DNA of 64,000 bases from Euborellia annulipes (lineage: Eukaryota; Arthropoda; Insecta; Dermaptera; Anisolabididae): contig JAKCPI010015453.1 in NCBI GenBank assembly GCA_023213315.1, positions 62,001 through 126,000 on the forward strand, read 5' to 3'. Below the pieces are notes generated by a model that made no database searches, was not told the origin of the DNA, and saw only the letters and a program-made list of their open reading frames with translations. The position numbers and the translations under genes were made by a program. Below, piece by piece: positions 45,961 through 56,769 of this stretch (the first letter of the stretch is position 1; each line of letters begins with the position of its first letter).

Positions 45961-46214
45961 GCCCTCGGGGCTTGGTGTAGAGGTTAGCGTGCTAACCTCG
46001 TATACCAAACGTCGCGGGTTCGGACCCCAGGCAGTCTGAAGATTTTATTTAAGCCATTTGGATACCAAATGGCTTAATTAAGAATGCCTGGACCCCAAAT
46101 AAATATATATTATTAAATAACGGTTATCGTAAAAGTCTTAAATGGCCTAAGTTGCCGAAAAGACTGTGTGAATGTGAGAGTGAATGAGAAAAAGTGTGAG
46201 TGTTTAAAAAAAAA
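45961..46214 (+). mobile_element. SINE1 copy with 10-bp target duplication
   Basis: GTCTCTTCAT flanks it (45951-45960, 46215-46224). Head GGGCTTGGTGTAGAGGTTAG, box B GGGTTCGGACCCC, body hairpin AAGCCATTTGGATACC, and 3' A tail. Best full-length reference of the family. Confidence 0.85.
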
Positions 46215-46350
46215 GTCTCTTCATTTAATATAAAAAAAAAAAAAAATTTCTCAAGCGGTGTGTTTAAGAATTAAAAATATATTTGATTTAAAATACAATG
46301 AGATTTTTAATCTATTAAAAAACTCTCATTATATGCTTGAAATGTTACAG

Positions 46351-46458
46351 CCTAAAGATCAGAGGGCAAACGCAAAAAAGAGACGAGACGTGCACGACCT
46401 GATGAGGGAGAACGGAGGGCTATATAAAGCAAAATTAATCGTTGCGAGGCATAAATAA
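46351..46458 (+). CDS. 3'-terminal exon of an unidentified gene
   Basis: Follows an acceptor (ATGTTACAG). The 35 codons have markedly higher GC than the flanks and encode PKDQRANAKKRRDVHDLM, then RENGGLYKAKLIVARHK and a TAA overlapping AAATAAA, a candidate poly(A) signal. The composition is basic and helical, like the C-terminus of a nuclear or nucleolar protein, but no family is recognised. The upstream frame is open back to 46258, though AT-rich. Confidence 0.45.
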   Translation, partial: PKDQRANAKKRRDVHDLMRENGGLYKAKLIVARHK

Positions 46459-46549
46459 AAAAATTCTGTTGTTTCACTTAACTTCGCTTACAGCTTACTA
46501 AAAGAATCAATAGAAAGAAGGAAAAGTTTTCAGGAAATTAAAAAAAAAA

Positions 46550-47226
46550 TCTGGTGTGACTGGCGCACAGCACACAACTTTCTCTTACCTTCGGTTATGG
46601 AATGTTGTGTACTGTGCTTGTCACGCCAGATTTTTTGTGTCGACATGTATTTAGTTCCCGACAGTACGGTACATTCGATTTTCAAGATGTAAAATTTATA
46701 AGTATGACAAAATATTTATATTTTGTTACCATGGCAACCATTTCTCCTATCTTTTCTATGGAGAACAAGAGTAAAGTGGTCTTCAGAAGATTTCAATCAC
46801 AAAATGAGAATATACATTTTAAAGAGAATCTAAAAAATAATTGATTTTTGAATTTTAAAAAAAATCGTTGGAGCAAATTTTGAGAAAATCGAAAAAAACT
46901 GAAAAAGTGCATCAGTAAAGTACTAGTACTTTTTGGTCGATTTTGTTCAAAAGCTTCGTGTCACGTCCCAGGTGGGTGCCTAACTTAAATATAAAATTTC
47001 AACCTCCTAGCTCTTTTCGTTCTTGAGATATTTTGTTCACAGACACACACACACACACAGACACACACACACACAGAGACAGACCATGTCGCGAAAACCA
47101 CTTTTTTGGATTCAGGGGACCTCAAAACGTGTATATCCATCAAAATCTCGACATCGAATTTTTGACATGAATCCAATACTTTCTCTCTCTATATATATTA
47201 ACATATATATAGAGGTAAGAGAAAGT
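46550..47226 (-). mobile_element. Family A element, complete
   Basis: Same structure as 45222-45891. The (CA)n tract is at 47043-47075. Confidence 0.8.
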
Positions 47227-47243
47227 AAAAAAAATTCTACGTT

Positions 47244-47416
47244 TTACTTTCTCTTATCTATACTTCATAGGAAATGTTTGTATATTTTATATCTTGAATT
47301 CAAATGTACCGTACTGTCAGAATTTAAATATGTCGAAACGAAAAATCTGGTGGGCCAAGCACAAAACACAACTTTCATTACTGAAGTTGTCTGTTAGACT
47401 AGTCACACCAGATTTT
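47244..47416 (+). mobile_element. Family A internally deleted copy
   Basis: The 5' start ACTTTCTCTTATC joins directly to the 3' segment CTTGAATTCAAATGTACC and a reduced hairpin ending CTAGTCACACCAGA. Confidence 0.65.
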
Positions 47417-47751
47417 AAAGGAAGAAAATACATTTTTTTCTTTTTCGTGGGTCACGTTTTAGCGAATAACGTTTCTCAGACAGAATTTACCCCTCCAATT
47501 GGTCCCGCAGCTAATTTTAGAAGAATCAACCCTTTACATTTATGGAGTTTCCGAGATTTCTGATAAAAAATTTAAACTTCAATTCGTTACAAGAACTAGA
47601 ACTGAAATAGCGTTTTCTTTAAAAATAAATAGAACCTGTTAAAAACTTCATTGTTTTTTTTTTTTTGAGGATCTTCTAATATTTTACTTTCTCTTACCTC
47701 TATATATGTAATATATATATAGGGAGAAAGTATTGGATTCATGTCAAAAAA

Positions 47752-48405
47752 TCTGGTGTGACTGGGCACAGCACACAACTTTCTCTTACCTTCGGTAATC
47801 GAAAGTTGTGTACTGTGCTTGTCACACCAGATTTTTTGTGTCGACATATATTTAGTTCCCGTCAGTACGGAACATTTGAATTCAGATGTAAAATTTATAA
47901 GTATGGGAAAATATTTATATTTTGTTACCATGGCAACCATTTCTCCTATCTTCCCTATGAAATACAAGAGTAAAGTGGTCTTCAGAAGATTTCAATCGCA
48001 AAATGAGAATATACATTTTAAAGAGCATCTAAAAAATAATTGATTTTTGAATTTAAAAAAAAATCGTTGGAGCAAATTTTGAGAAAATCGAAAAAAACTG
48101 AAAAAGTACATCAGTAAAGTACTAGTAATCTTTGGCCGATTTTGATTAAAAGCTTATTTTTCCGGTCCCGGGGGGTGTTTAAGTTAAATATAGAATTTCA
48201 TCCTCGGAGCTCAATTCCTTCATGCTTAAAATTGAACACAGACACACACACACACAGACAGGCCATGTCGCGAAAACCACTTTTTTGGATTCAGGGGGAC
48301 CTCAAAACGTGAAGATCCATCAAAATCTCGACATCGAATTTTTGACATGAATCCAATACTTTCTCTCTATATATATATTACATATATACATAGTTAAGAG
48401 AAAGT
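47752..48405 (-). mobile_element. Family A element inserted in another family A
   Basis: Complete copy sitting in the ATGTC-AAAAA-TTCGATGTC tract of its host. The host resumes at 48410. Confidence 0.8.
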
Positions 48406-49021
48406 AAAATTCGATGTCGAGATTTTGATGGATATACACGTTTTAAGGCCCCTGAATCCAAAAAAGTGGTTTTCGCGACATGGCCTGTCGTGTGTGTGTG
48501 TGTCTGGGTTCAATTTAAAGCATGAAGGAATTGAGCTACGTTGGTGAAATTTTATATTTAAATTAGGCACTTCCATGGGAGATGACACGAGGCTTTTGAA
48601 CAAAATCAGCCAAAGAGTAGCCTACTAGTACTTTACTGATGTAGTTTTTCAGTTTTTTTCGATTTTCTCAAAATTCGCTCCAATAATTTTGATTAAAATT
48701 CAAAAATCAATTATTTTTTAGATGCTCTTTAAAAAGTATAGATCTAAAATTTTTCGTGAAAATTGTTTGAAGTACACTTTTCTGATGTAATTCAGTTTTA
48801 TTTTTTCAAATTCGCTTTCGGGCTCTTCGTTTCATAGAGCCAATGTTAAATCCCCATATGTTAATTTCGATTCAAAAGGGGGTCCCCTTTGGAACTTTTT
48901 TACACATTTAAAGAATTTTTTTCCAATTCTTATTTAATTTTGTATTTATTTAGAATTAGAAAGATAGACAGGAGGAGAGGATGTCAGCCAAAAGGGAGCC
49001 TCTGTCGAATAAAAATCTCCA

Positions 49022-49072
49022 CTTAGAAGACGTTTCTGGTTTAATTATATAAATCCATCATCAGTTCCTAAG
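49022..49072 (-). ncRNA. Candidate hammerhead ribozyme
   Basis: Minus-strand order: stem I CUUAGGAA, core CUGAUGA (49064-49058), stem II UGG-UUUA/UAAA-CCA, GAAA, then CGUC, and stem I partner UUCUAAG. Stem III is only the self-complementary ACGU, so a dimeric fold is expected. Predicted cleavage follows GUC. Inferred by eye. Confidence 0.5.
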
Positions 49073-49273
49073 AGATTATTGGCAATCTCAATGAGATGCA
49101 GATAGAGTTGTTATATATAAACATATACAAAATTATATAAAAATACAATATTTGCACATAAAATGACGTATGCTCATCAGTTGATACGGCCAAGTCTCAA
49201 GAGTATAGTTGATATACACTTGTAACAACTCTATCTGCATCTCAATGGTGTACACCGTGAGATTACCAATAAT

Positions 49274-49324
49274 CTCTTAAGAACTGATGATTTATATAAT
49301 TAAACCCGAAACGTCTTTTGAATG
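49274..49324 (+). ncRNA. Candidate hammerhead ribozyme, stem II weakened
   Basis: CUGAUGA at 49284-49290 and GAAACGUC at 49308-49315. Stem I pairs CUUAAGAA with UUUUGAA using a G-U pair. Stem II has lost UGG and is poor. Confidence 0.4.
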
Positions 49325-49551
49325 GAGATTTTTATTCGATAGAGGCTCTCCTTTTGGCTGGCATCCTCTCTTCCTGTCTATTATTCTGATCGTTGAACAG
49401 CCACTTCTCTTATCAACATCTTTATTTAGAATTATCTATATAATATGATATTAAAATTTTGAAAAATAGCCATAGTTTATTTCAAGTAATCAACATTTAA
49501 AATACACAGAGCCTATGCTTTTATTTTAGTTTAAAATAGTTACAAATTTTT

Positions 49552-50232
49552 ACTTTCTCTTACTATGTATATATGTAATATATATATAGAGAGAAAGTAT
49601 TGGATTCATGTCAAAAATTCGATGTCGAGATTTTGATGGATCTTCACGTTTTGAGGTCCCCTGAATCCAAAAAAGTGGTTTTCGCGACATGGTCTGTCTG
49701 TGGGTGTGTGTGTGTGTGTGTGGGTGGGTGTGTGTGCGGGTGTGTGTTCAATTTTAAGCATGAAGGAATTGAGCTACGAGGTTGAAATTCTATATTTAAC
49801 TTAAACACCCCCCGGGACCGGAAAAATAAGCTTTTAATCAAAATCGGCCAAAGATTACTAGTACTTTACTGATGTACTTTTTCAGTTTTTTTCGATTTTC
49901 TCAAAATTTGCTCCAACGATTTTTTTTTAAATTCAAAAATCAATTATTTTTTAGATGCTCTTTAAAATGTATATTCTCATTTTGCGATTGAAATCTTCTG
50001 AAGACCACTTTACTCTTGTATTTCATAGAAAAGATAGGAGAAATGGTTGCCATGGTAACAAAATATAAATATTTTCCCATACTTATAAATTTTACATCTG
50101 AATTCATATGTTCCGTACTGTCGGGAACTAAATATATATCGACACAAAAAATCTGGTGTGACAAGCACAGTACACAACTTTCGATTACCGAAGGTAAGAG
50201 AAAGTTGTGTGCTGTGCGCCAGTCACACCAGA
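49552..50232 (+). mobile_element. Family A element, complete
   Basis: ACTTTCTCTTAC start, (GT)n at 49705-49745, hairpin end GCCAGTCACACCAGA. Confidence 0.8.
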
Positions 50233-50717
50233 TTTTTTTTTGAAGTAACGTCTTATAAATCATGTGGGGTATAGTGGTCGGGTAGTGAGGCACGTACGAA
50301 AAAGTTAGCGGCTTGAATAACTCCTCTATCTTAAGAGTGATAATTATGTTGAATATACGGTTAGAAAGAATGATTTTTCAGCTAAAGATTATATCATTTA
50401 TTTTTTCTCTATCATTCCATTTTACCGCGCTTCGGTAAATTCTGATTTGAAAGTTTATATCACTGTATATTCCGAACGGCTAATCAGATTAGAGTAAATG
50501 CGTTAATCAACTTTAAAATCAATTTTTTTTTTTCGAAAAACCTCATTTTTTAAGCAAAAGCTGTCCTTAATGAATAAAAGTTTGGTCACACCTGTCATAT
50601 ATTGTTACTATTAAAATGTATGAATGGGAAAAAAATAATACTTTCTCTCTATATATTTCATATGTAGGTAGGAGAAAGTAAAAATAGTTTGAAGTCAGGC
50701 GATAGACGTTGTCACGT
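50233..50717. mobile_element. Family B element, shortened
   Basis: GTAACGTCTTATAAATCATG at the left and GACGTTGTCACGTT at the right. Contains one rather than two internal units and the same ACTTTCTC/TATATA hairpin (50640-50680). Confidence 0.55.
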
Positions 50718-50721
50718 TAAA

Positions 50722-51480
50722 AGGCCACGGGCTGTGTAGAAGACACAAATTTTTAGTTTGTCCTCTCGACTGGGGCCATTTAAATAAATCTAATAACACA
50801 ATTTTTTTTTACCATCAATGTGATTTTTTATTGAAATCTCTTTTAACATTTAATAGAGTTATGGAGAACGAAAGTGACAGGGTACAAAAAATATTTTTTA
50901 TTCATCATCATTTATTCTACTTTAAGTTTAATAAAAAAAAAAAAAAAAAAATCAATTACTTCAGAGGACATGCAAAAATAAGCAATTTTTTTTTTTTATC
51001 TCTCCTTTCATTAATACTTTATCAAAAATAAATATTTTAGTTTCTATTCCAAAAGAGAGAAAGAGAAAACAAATCAATATTATTTTTGCATCTTTAAAAT
51101 AAACTTATGAAGAATAATCAAAAATCATCAAATTTATTTAAAACGCATCTCAAAGCAAAATAAACCTAGGAAAGAAGGAAAATATTTTTGATTTGAACAA
51201 CTTTTGGTATCATTAATTGATACCAGCTTGTGTTATAAATAGAATAAGATAAAAACAAACCTCTCCGTTTCTGAATGTTTACTTGGAGTGTAGGCAGCCC
51301 AAATTTCTTTCTATATGGGCCAGGACACAAGTCGAAAGCTCTCAGCCCTTAAGCCGAGTATTCTTTAAAAAGAGGGCTTTTTAAGAAGCAAAACATCCTA
51401 CAATGTTTAAGAGAGCTTATATATTTTGTACATATTTTGTTTTTATCGTTTTGTACAGTACTTGTGGCTAAACAGAAGAC
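50722..51480. other. AT-rich spacer
   Basis: Poly(A) tract 50932-50951. The GC-richer strip 51285-51360 has an open frame but no identifiable product. Confidence 0.35.
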
Positions 51481-51499
51481 TCAAGGTAAAATTTCCTCC

Positions 51500-51810
51500 A
51501 TTGTCTTCTGTCTATAATCTATATATCTATAGTGATAATAATAGCGGTGTGTCCGACTGTCTCGCTCTGTTTGACCAACTACCCGTTGGAATTTTGAAAC
51601 GAAATTTTGCAGTCTTATAGAGGACGTTATGGAGAGTCCAGGAAAAATACTCGGGTCCCGAAATTTCTATAACTTTTTGAGTTATTAATTCCTAAAGTTA
51701 CGATTTTTGCATTAGAAAATGTATAGAGAAATATTTATGTATTCTCTGCATTTATGGATTCAATGGATGTAAACAAATCCTCAAGCAGGCACTGGATTGG
51801 AATACGTAGT
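51500..51810 (+). repeat. Family G2 repeat (direct copy at 54850-55165)
   Basis: CCCGTTGGAATTT, TAACTTTTTGAGTTATTAATTC and AAATGTATAGAGAAATATTTAT recur in order. The 3' end (AATCCTCAAGCAGGCACTGG) is shared with SINE2. Confidence 0.55.
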
Positions 51811-51827
51811 AATAATAATTTTAAGCC

Positions 51828-52080
51828 CTCGGGGCTTGGTGTAGAGGTTAGCGTGCTAACCTCGTATACCAAACGTCGCGGGTTCGGACCCCAGGCAGAC
51901 CGATAATTTTATTTAAGCCATTTTGATACCAAATGGCTTAAATAAGAATGCCTGGACCCCAAATAAATATATATTATTAAATAACGGTTATCGTAAAAGT
52001 CTTAAATGGCTTAAGTTGCCGAAAAGACTGTGTGAATTGGTGTGAGTGTGAGTGGGAATGAGAAAAAAGAGTGAATGCCA
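51828..52080 (+). mobile_element. SINE1 copy
   Basis: Head GGGCTTGGTGTAGAGGTTAG, box B GGGTTCGGACCCC, body as in 45961-46214. A weak tail leads into a second tRNA-like unit. Confidence 0.7.
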
Positions 52081-52087
52081 AAAGCAA

Positions 52088-52161
52088 TCGGGCTTGACGT
52101 AGTTGGTAGCGCGCTTGGATTGTATACCCAGGGTCAAGGGTTCGAATCCCAGGCTAGCAAA
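52088..52161 (+). mobile_element. tRNA-like unit, probably a SINE head
   Basis: GGGCTTGACGTAGTTGGTAG and a perfect box B GGGTTCGAATCCC at tRNA spacing. The acceptor ends (GGGCTTG / GCTAGCA) do not pair, so it is not a functional tRNA. Confidence 0.5.
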
Positions 52162-52311
52162 TTACATAAACAAAAGCATACTAAATGTAGTAAGTCTTTG
52201 CAGACACCATTCCTACAAATGTATTGTCATTTGAAAATGTGAGTGCAATTATGTGGTATTTTTAGAATTCCCAAACTCCTTTCCAAAAAATAGAATTTTT
52301 AACGAAAATTA

Positions 52312-52712
52312 CTATTCAACTCTACAAGGAGAGAGAGTTTCTGTGACATCCCGTCCTTGTGGAAGGATCGCAAAGAAGGTCACCCTCTCAGTGATTCATT
52401 CTTCGAAAGGAGTAGGTGCTGCGGGAGTCCCTCCTCAAACTAGGACATCCTCCATAGCATAGAATAGGCCGGATAAAAATGATCCGGGTGGATTTGTTCA
52501 TTAGATAGAAATGAACACAGGAGGAGCAGTTTTTTTTTTTTTTTTTATTCTTGGCTATTGGCAGGAGGAGCAGTTAGCGATAGGAAATAATGTAACTTCA
52601 CAGGGTGTCAGTAGATGGGTACGACCGGTTGGGTTTGAGGTGTGTGTCTTCGTGCACGTGAGCACCTGGGGTAAATAAACGGGGATCCTGATAATAATTT
52701 CAAATAAATAAA
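52312..52712 (+). mobile_element. SINE2 copy, head missing, poly(T) insert
   Basis: From TTCTGTGACATCCCGTCC through CATTCTTCGAAAGGAGTAGG to the AATAATTTCAAATAAATAAA tail. A T-run interrupts at 52530-52546. Confidence 0.65.
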
Positions 52713-53114
52713 ATACGATTAGAGTAAGTTGATTTGAATTTACATGAAATATATATAATTTCAATATCAAATTAAAAAAAAAAAAAACTTTAAATTTATT
52801 AGAGGAGAATTCTTTCAACTACTGTAGAACAATGCTGCAATACTTAGTATCAACAAAAGTTGTTCTTTCTATTTTAATAAAACTTTGTAGCCTCTTCTTT
52901 TAAACACGCAATCTTAAGACCTTGGGCTCTCCACCAGGTACCACAATCTATATTTAGTCTATAACGGAAAAGGCTCGCAAAAATTGAATAGAAGAAAGAA
53001 CGAATCCTTCAAGGGTTGCTCTGGATGCGTTGATTAGTTTAGAAATAAATAAAGAAAGCCGAGCCGAAGAAGTTCGCGGCAAAAGAAAAGCCTCCTTATT
53101 AATAATCTTTTGAA

Positions 53115-53522
53115 AAAATCTGGTGTGACTGGTCGCACCAGATTTTTTGTGTCGAGATATATTTAGTTGCTCTTAGCACTTTAGTTCCAAACTTGACCAC
53201 GCGACGATTCATAGATGGCGCTGAATTACGAATGCTTCCGCATAAGTAAAGTGTACTTCAAATGATTTCCACGAAAAATTTCACTGATATACTTTTTAAA
53301 GAGCATCTAAAAAATAGTTCATTTATGAATTTTAAACAAAATCGTTGCAGGGAATTTTGAGAAAATCGCAAAAAACTGAAAAAGTACATCAGTAAAGTAC
53401 TAGTAATTTTTGGTCGATTTTGTTCAAAAGCTAATTTTCAACCCTTGGGAGGGTGCCTAACTTTATTATAAAATTTGAACTTCGTAGCTCTTTTAGTTCC
53501 TGAGTTATTTTGTTCCACATGC
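53115..53522 (-). mobile_element. Family A variant with a minimal hairpin
   Basis: The terminal hairpin is reduced to TCTGGTGTGAC-TG-GTCGCACCAGA. The body is family A long form with diverged middle; right end missing. Confidence 0.6.
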
Positions 53523-53566
53523 ATTACTTCGAAAAATAGTATGTATTTTAATTTTACATACATTGG

Positions 53567-53850
53567 TGCTCACATACCTATCTACCGGCACCCCGTGAAA
53601 TTACATTATTTCCTATCTCTAACTCCTCCTCCTGCTTTCGTTTCTATCTAATGAACTTATACTTATTTCTTGCTCCACCCGGATTCTTTTTATCCAACCC
53701 CTTCTATGCTAAGGAGGATGTTCTAGTTGAGGAGGGACTCCCTCAGCACCGACTCCTTTCGAAGAATGCATCACTGAGAGGGAACCTTCTTTACGTCCCT
53801 TTCACAGGACGGAATGTCACAGTAACTCCCTCTCCTCGAAGAGTTGTCTC
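53567..53850 (-). mobile_element. SINE2 fragment
   Basis: CTACCGGCACCCCGTGAA ... TCACTGAGAGGGAACC. The tRNA-like head is lost. Confidence 0.6.
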
Positions 53851-53931
53851 CCAGTTCTGCGTCCATTTTTTAAAATTAATGTTTGTAGAATTAATTTGAT
53901 TAAATAGAACTCTTTAGTAGGCATTAAAGAC

Positions 53932-53983
53932 AACCGAAGGGTAAGAGAAAGTTGTGTGCTGTGCGACCAGTCACACCAGATTT
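53932..53983 (+). repeat. Solo half of the family A hairpin
   Basis: GGGTAAGAGAAAGTTG then GTGCTGTGCGACCAGTCACACC, without the rest of the element. Confidence 0.55.
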
Positions 53984-54839
53984 TTTAAAATAAACTTGTC
54001 TAAAAATTCTTTATGATAAATAGAAATACATTCTTCCTACACTTGCGTGACTTTCTCCTTTCCTCTCTCGCTCTTTTTTTTATTCAAACTCCCCCACCCA
54101 CCCCCATCCCCTATTCTCCTTTGCAGGACAGAAAGTGAAAATTAGATCATATTTAAAAAGACCGCATTCCCACAATAGAACGTCTTAAATTATATACAAA
54201 AGAGAGAGAGAGAGAAGAAAGAAAAGCATTTGCACTTCAAAGTGCTTAAGATCAATTGGACTAAAAATTATAATCCTCTCTGCTAGTGCATTTGTGTCTG
54301 ATTCTATGCGCATAATAAATTTGCGCTTCTGCCTGATGATATATAGAATGCCGTAGGTAACAAAAGGAAGAAGAGAAGAATGAAGAAAAGATTCAAATCG
54401 ATAAGGAAAGAGATTTGTTAGAGAGAAATACTTCTCATAGCTTAATCGTTAAGTTAAAAAAAAAAATATTGGTTGTGTGTGTCCGTATCAGTACCGGTAA
54501 ATGCGATATTTTTTTAAACTAGCTGCCCCTCCCGACTTTTCTTATTATTATTGGGCTCTGGGTCGGACCCAGGGGGGAGGGGGGCAGTGGGGGCAGTGCC
54601 CCGGGCGGCAGATACCAGGGGGCGGCAAATTAAATTTTGCCCCTCCTAACAAATCTCCTAGTTCCACCCCTGATTGGGTTTTTGGGAAAGTATTTTCGTT
54701 TTTTCAGCAAAAAAATTAATTGTATTTTTGCCTAGCTAACTTCACTCTTAACCTTTATTTATTTTGACAGCTTATTTAGCAAGGCTTTCTAGGGAAAAAG
54801 TTGGATTGATTCTACGTAGAGGTTTTTTGTTGGTGCTCT
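53984..54839. other. AT-rich spacer with a GC patch
   Basis: (GA)n at 54201-54215. The G-rich patch 54555-54625 resembles the end of a hAT-type element, but its partner end was not found. Confidence 0.35.
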
Positions 54840-54849
54840 TATAAATAGA

Positions 54850-55165
54850 ATTTATATAATCTATGTATGTAATTGGCTAATGTCCGTCTGTCTATCCGTC
54901 TGTCACGCTCTCTTTAGGCAACTTCCCGTTGGAATTTCGAAATGAAATTTTATATGCATAAAGAGGACCTTCTCTGGATTACAGGAAAATTATTTTCATC
55001 CCGAAATTCCTATGAAATTCCTTTAACTTTTTGAGTTATTAATTCTTAAAATTACGATTTCTCCCATAGGAAATGTATAGAGAAATATTTATATATTCTT
55101 TGCATTTGTGTATTCCATTAATGTAAACAAATCCTCAAGTAGGCACTGGATTGGAATGGAATAAT
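54850..55165 (+). repeat. Family G2 repeat
   Basis: Direct copy of 51500-51810. Confidence 0.55.
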
Positions 55166-55184
55166 AATAATTCTTTTTTTTTTC

Positions 55185-55425
55185 GCCCACGGGGCTTGGA
55201 GTAGTTGGTAGCGTGCTCTACCTTCTATACCGAACGTCGAGCGTTCGGACCCAGGCAGTCCGATAATTTTATTTAAGGCATTTGGATAAAAATGGCTTAA
55301 ATAGAAATGCCTGGACCCCCAATAGATATATTAAACTTACGAGTATCGTAAAAAATCTTTAATGGCCTAAGTTGCCGAAAAGACCGTGTGAATGAGAAAA
55401 GTGTGATGTTTTTTTTTAAAAAAAA
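55185..55425 (+). mobile_element. SINE1 copy
   Basis: GGGCTTGGAGTAGTTGGTAG, box B GCGTTCGGACCC, body and tail present. Confidence 0.65.
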
Positions 55426-55525
55426 GGCGAGGGTCCCCCGCCACTTGAATTCTAATATATCGGCAGAAACTAAACATATGTCTACACAAAAAATTCTGGA
55501 CCGTCGAGTCACACCAGATTTTTCT

Positions 55526-56176
55526 TCTTTGAATTGTTCCTAATTTTATTGAAATAATAATCTCTAACCCCGAAATTTCTTTCTATTCATTGCAATGTTT
55601 ATTGATAAATATGCCCTTTTTATTTCCACATGAGAGGGCATTTGAAAAAAAAAAAATAAAATAATATTTCTAGAAAAAAAAAAAAAACTCCGCATTTGAT
55701 TAAAGCCTTTTCTATATATTTCAATTTCCTTTTCAAATGAAAAAAAATAAAAAATAAAACGTTCTCTCAATAGCAGCAGAACCCTCTAAACTTTTTTTCC
55801 AACTACGTCATCTTTTGTTGGATATTCTCATTCATTGCTGCATTACGTCCAATTAGATGACCTCCTGTGATTATTTCCCCCCCCCTCTCCTTCCTTCTTT
55901 TAACTATATAATTTATATGCATTAATAATCTCCTCTATATCACCCTATCCTATTATTATTGTTACAACACACACAGACACACACACACACATACAGAATA
56001 CAATCTGCCAAGAGAAGATGATGATATTCTGGCCTTGAGCCAAACATCGACATTTCTTTTCTTTTTTTTTTTTTTTATTCATTTTAGTCTCTTATTACTT
56101 GGAAAATTCCTCCATATTTGTAGCAAGGAACTTGTCAAATTGGATTAGTTTTTTTTTTTATTTTTTTATTTATTCA
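55526..56176. other. AT-rich spacer with homopolymers and (CA)n
   Basis: No gene seen. (CA)n at 55966-55990. Confidence 0.35.
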
Positions 56177-56239
56177 GGAAGCCGAAGGAACTTTGCAGCC
56201 AAAAGATTAAATAAAAAAAAATCTTTTATTTAATTTTTA

Positions 56240-56284
56240 TTTGCCGACTTTTCGGTCGTCTATCACGACCTTCATCAGGGCAAA
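56240..56284 (-). ncRNA. Candidate hammerhead ribozyme with complete stems I and II
   Basis: Minus strand: stem I UUUGCC, CUGAUGA (56278-56272), one extra A, stem II GGUCGU-GAUAG-ACGACC, GAAA (56253-56250), A, GUC, and stem I partner GGCAAA. Stem III is degraded (AGU for CGU). Confidence 0.5.
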
Positions 56285-56346
56285 GAATTCTCAACAATAC
56301 ACGATCTTAGGTATTTTAATGTTTACTGTATACTCTACTGAGTATA

Positions 56347-56573
56347 TTGCTCAGGGGACAACATCTTGTGGGTACGTGGATAACGACCACGAGCTGCCCG
56401 AGCTGGGATAGGCAGCCCTTCAGTTCTTTTCCTTCCTTTTTTCAACAGGCATCAGACCGTGCGACGATCCGGCCTGTTCTATTTCTTCCGGTCGTAAAAA
56501 CGTATGATAGGGTTGGAGGGATATGTCCGCCGACCCCGCACCGCGGGAATAATAAGGGCGAGGACAGAAGAAG
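56347..56573 (+). mobile_element. R3 retroposon with perfect 17-bp target duplication
   Basis: ATACTCTACTGAGTATA flanks it (56330-56346, 56574-56590). Starts TTGCTCAGGGGAC and ends AGAAGAAG. Homologous to 32194-32442. Confidence 0.75.
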
Positions 56574-56724
56574 ATACTCTACTGAGTATAACTAACATTG
56601 AATCCAAGACTACAAGCAAGTAAATGATAATTTATATAGGCCTACATATAAAAATTAAAAAAAGAAATTGTATATGATTACAGTAAACATTAAAATACCC
56701 AAGATCGTGTATTGTTGACAATTA

Positions 56725-56769
56725 TTTGCCCTGATGAAGGTTATGATAGACGAGGGAAACGTCGGCAAA
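56725..56769 (+). ncRNA. Candidate hammerhead ribozyme, stem II decayed
   Basis: UUUGCC / GGCAAA stem I is intact, as are CUGAUGA (56731-56737) and GAAACGUC (56756-56763). Stem II has four substitutions relative to the inverted copy. Confidence 0.45.

Larger units (their letters stand above)
48959..49420. mobile_element. Penelope/retrozyme-like element with inverted hammerhead motifs and 14-bp target duplication
   Basis: Flanked by TTTATTTAGAATTA at 48945-48958 and 49421-49434. The outer ~125 bp of the two sides are inverted repeats (from GACAGGAGGAGAGGATG to the TGTTA near 49107, mirrored 49222-49380), leaving an unpaired ~40-bp right tail. Each arm holds a hammerhead-like motif: minus 49022-49072 and plus 49274-49324. 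The inverted pseudo-LTR layout with short tail and variable long duplication is what is known of Penelope-like elements, whose pLTRs carry hammerheads. No RT is encoded, so it would be non-autonomous. Confidence 0.6.
47686..49510 (+). mobile_element. Family A long copy hosting two later insertions
   Basis: Pieces 47686-47750, 48406-48958 and 49421-49510 are colinear with 34385-35290. They are split by another family A element (47752-48405) and by the hammerhead element (48959-49420). Confidence 0.65.

Noticed and set aside
45961..46035. tRNA gene candidates at SINE1 heads
   Set aside because: Box A and B spacing is tRNA-like but the acceptor stem does not pair, box B is GGTTCGGACCC, and the sequence continues into a constant SINE body.
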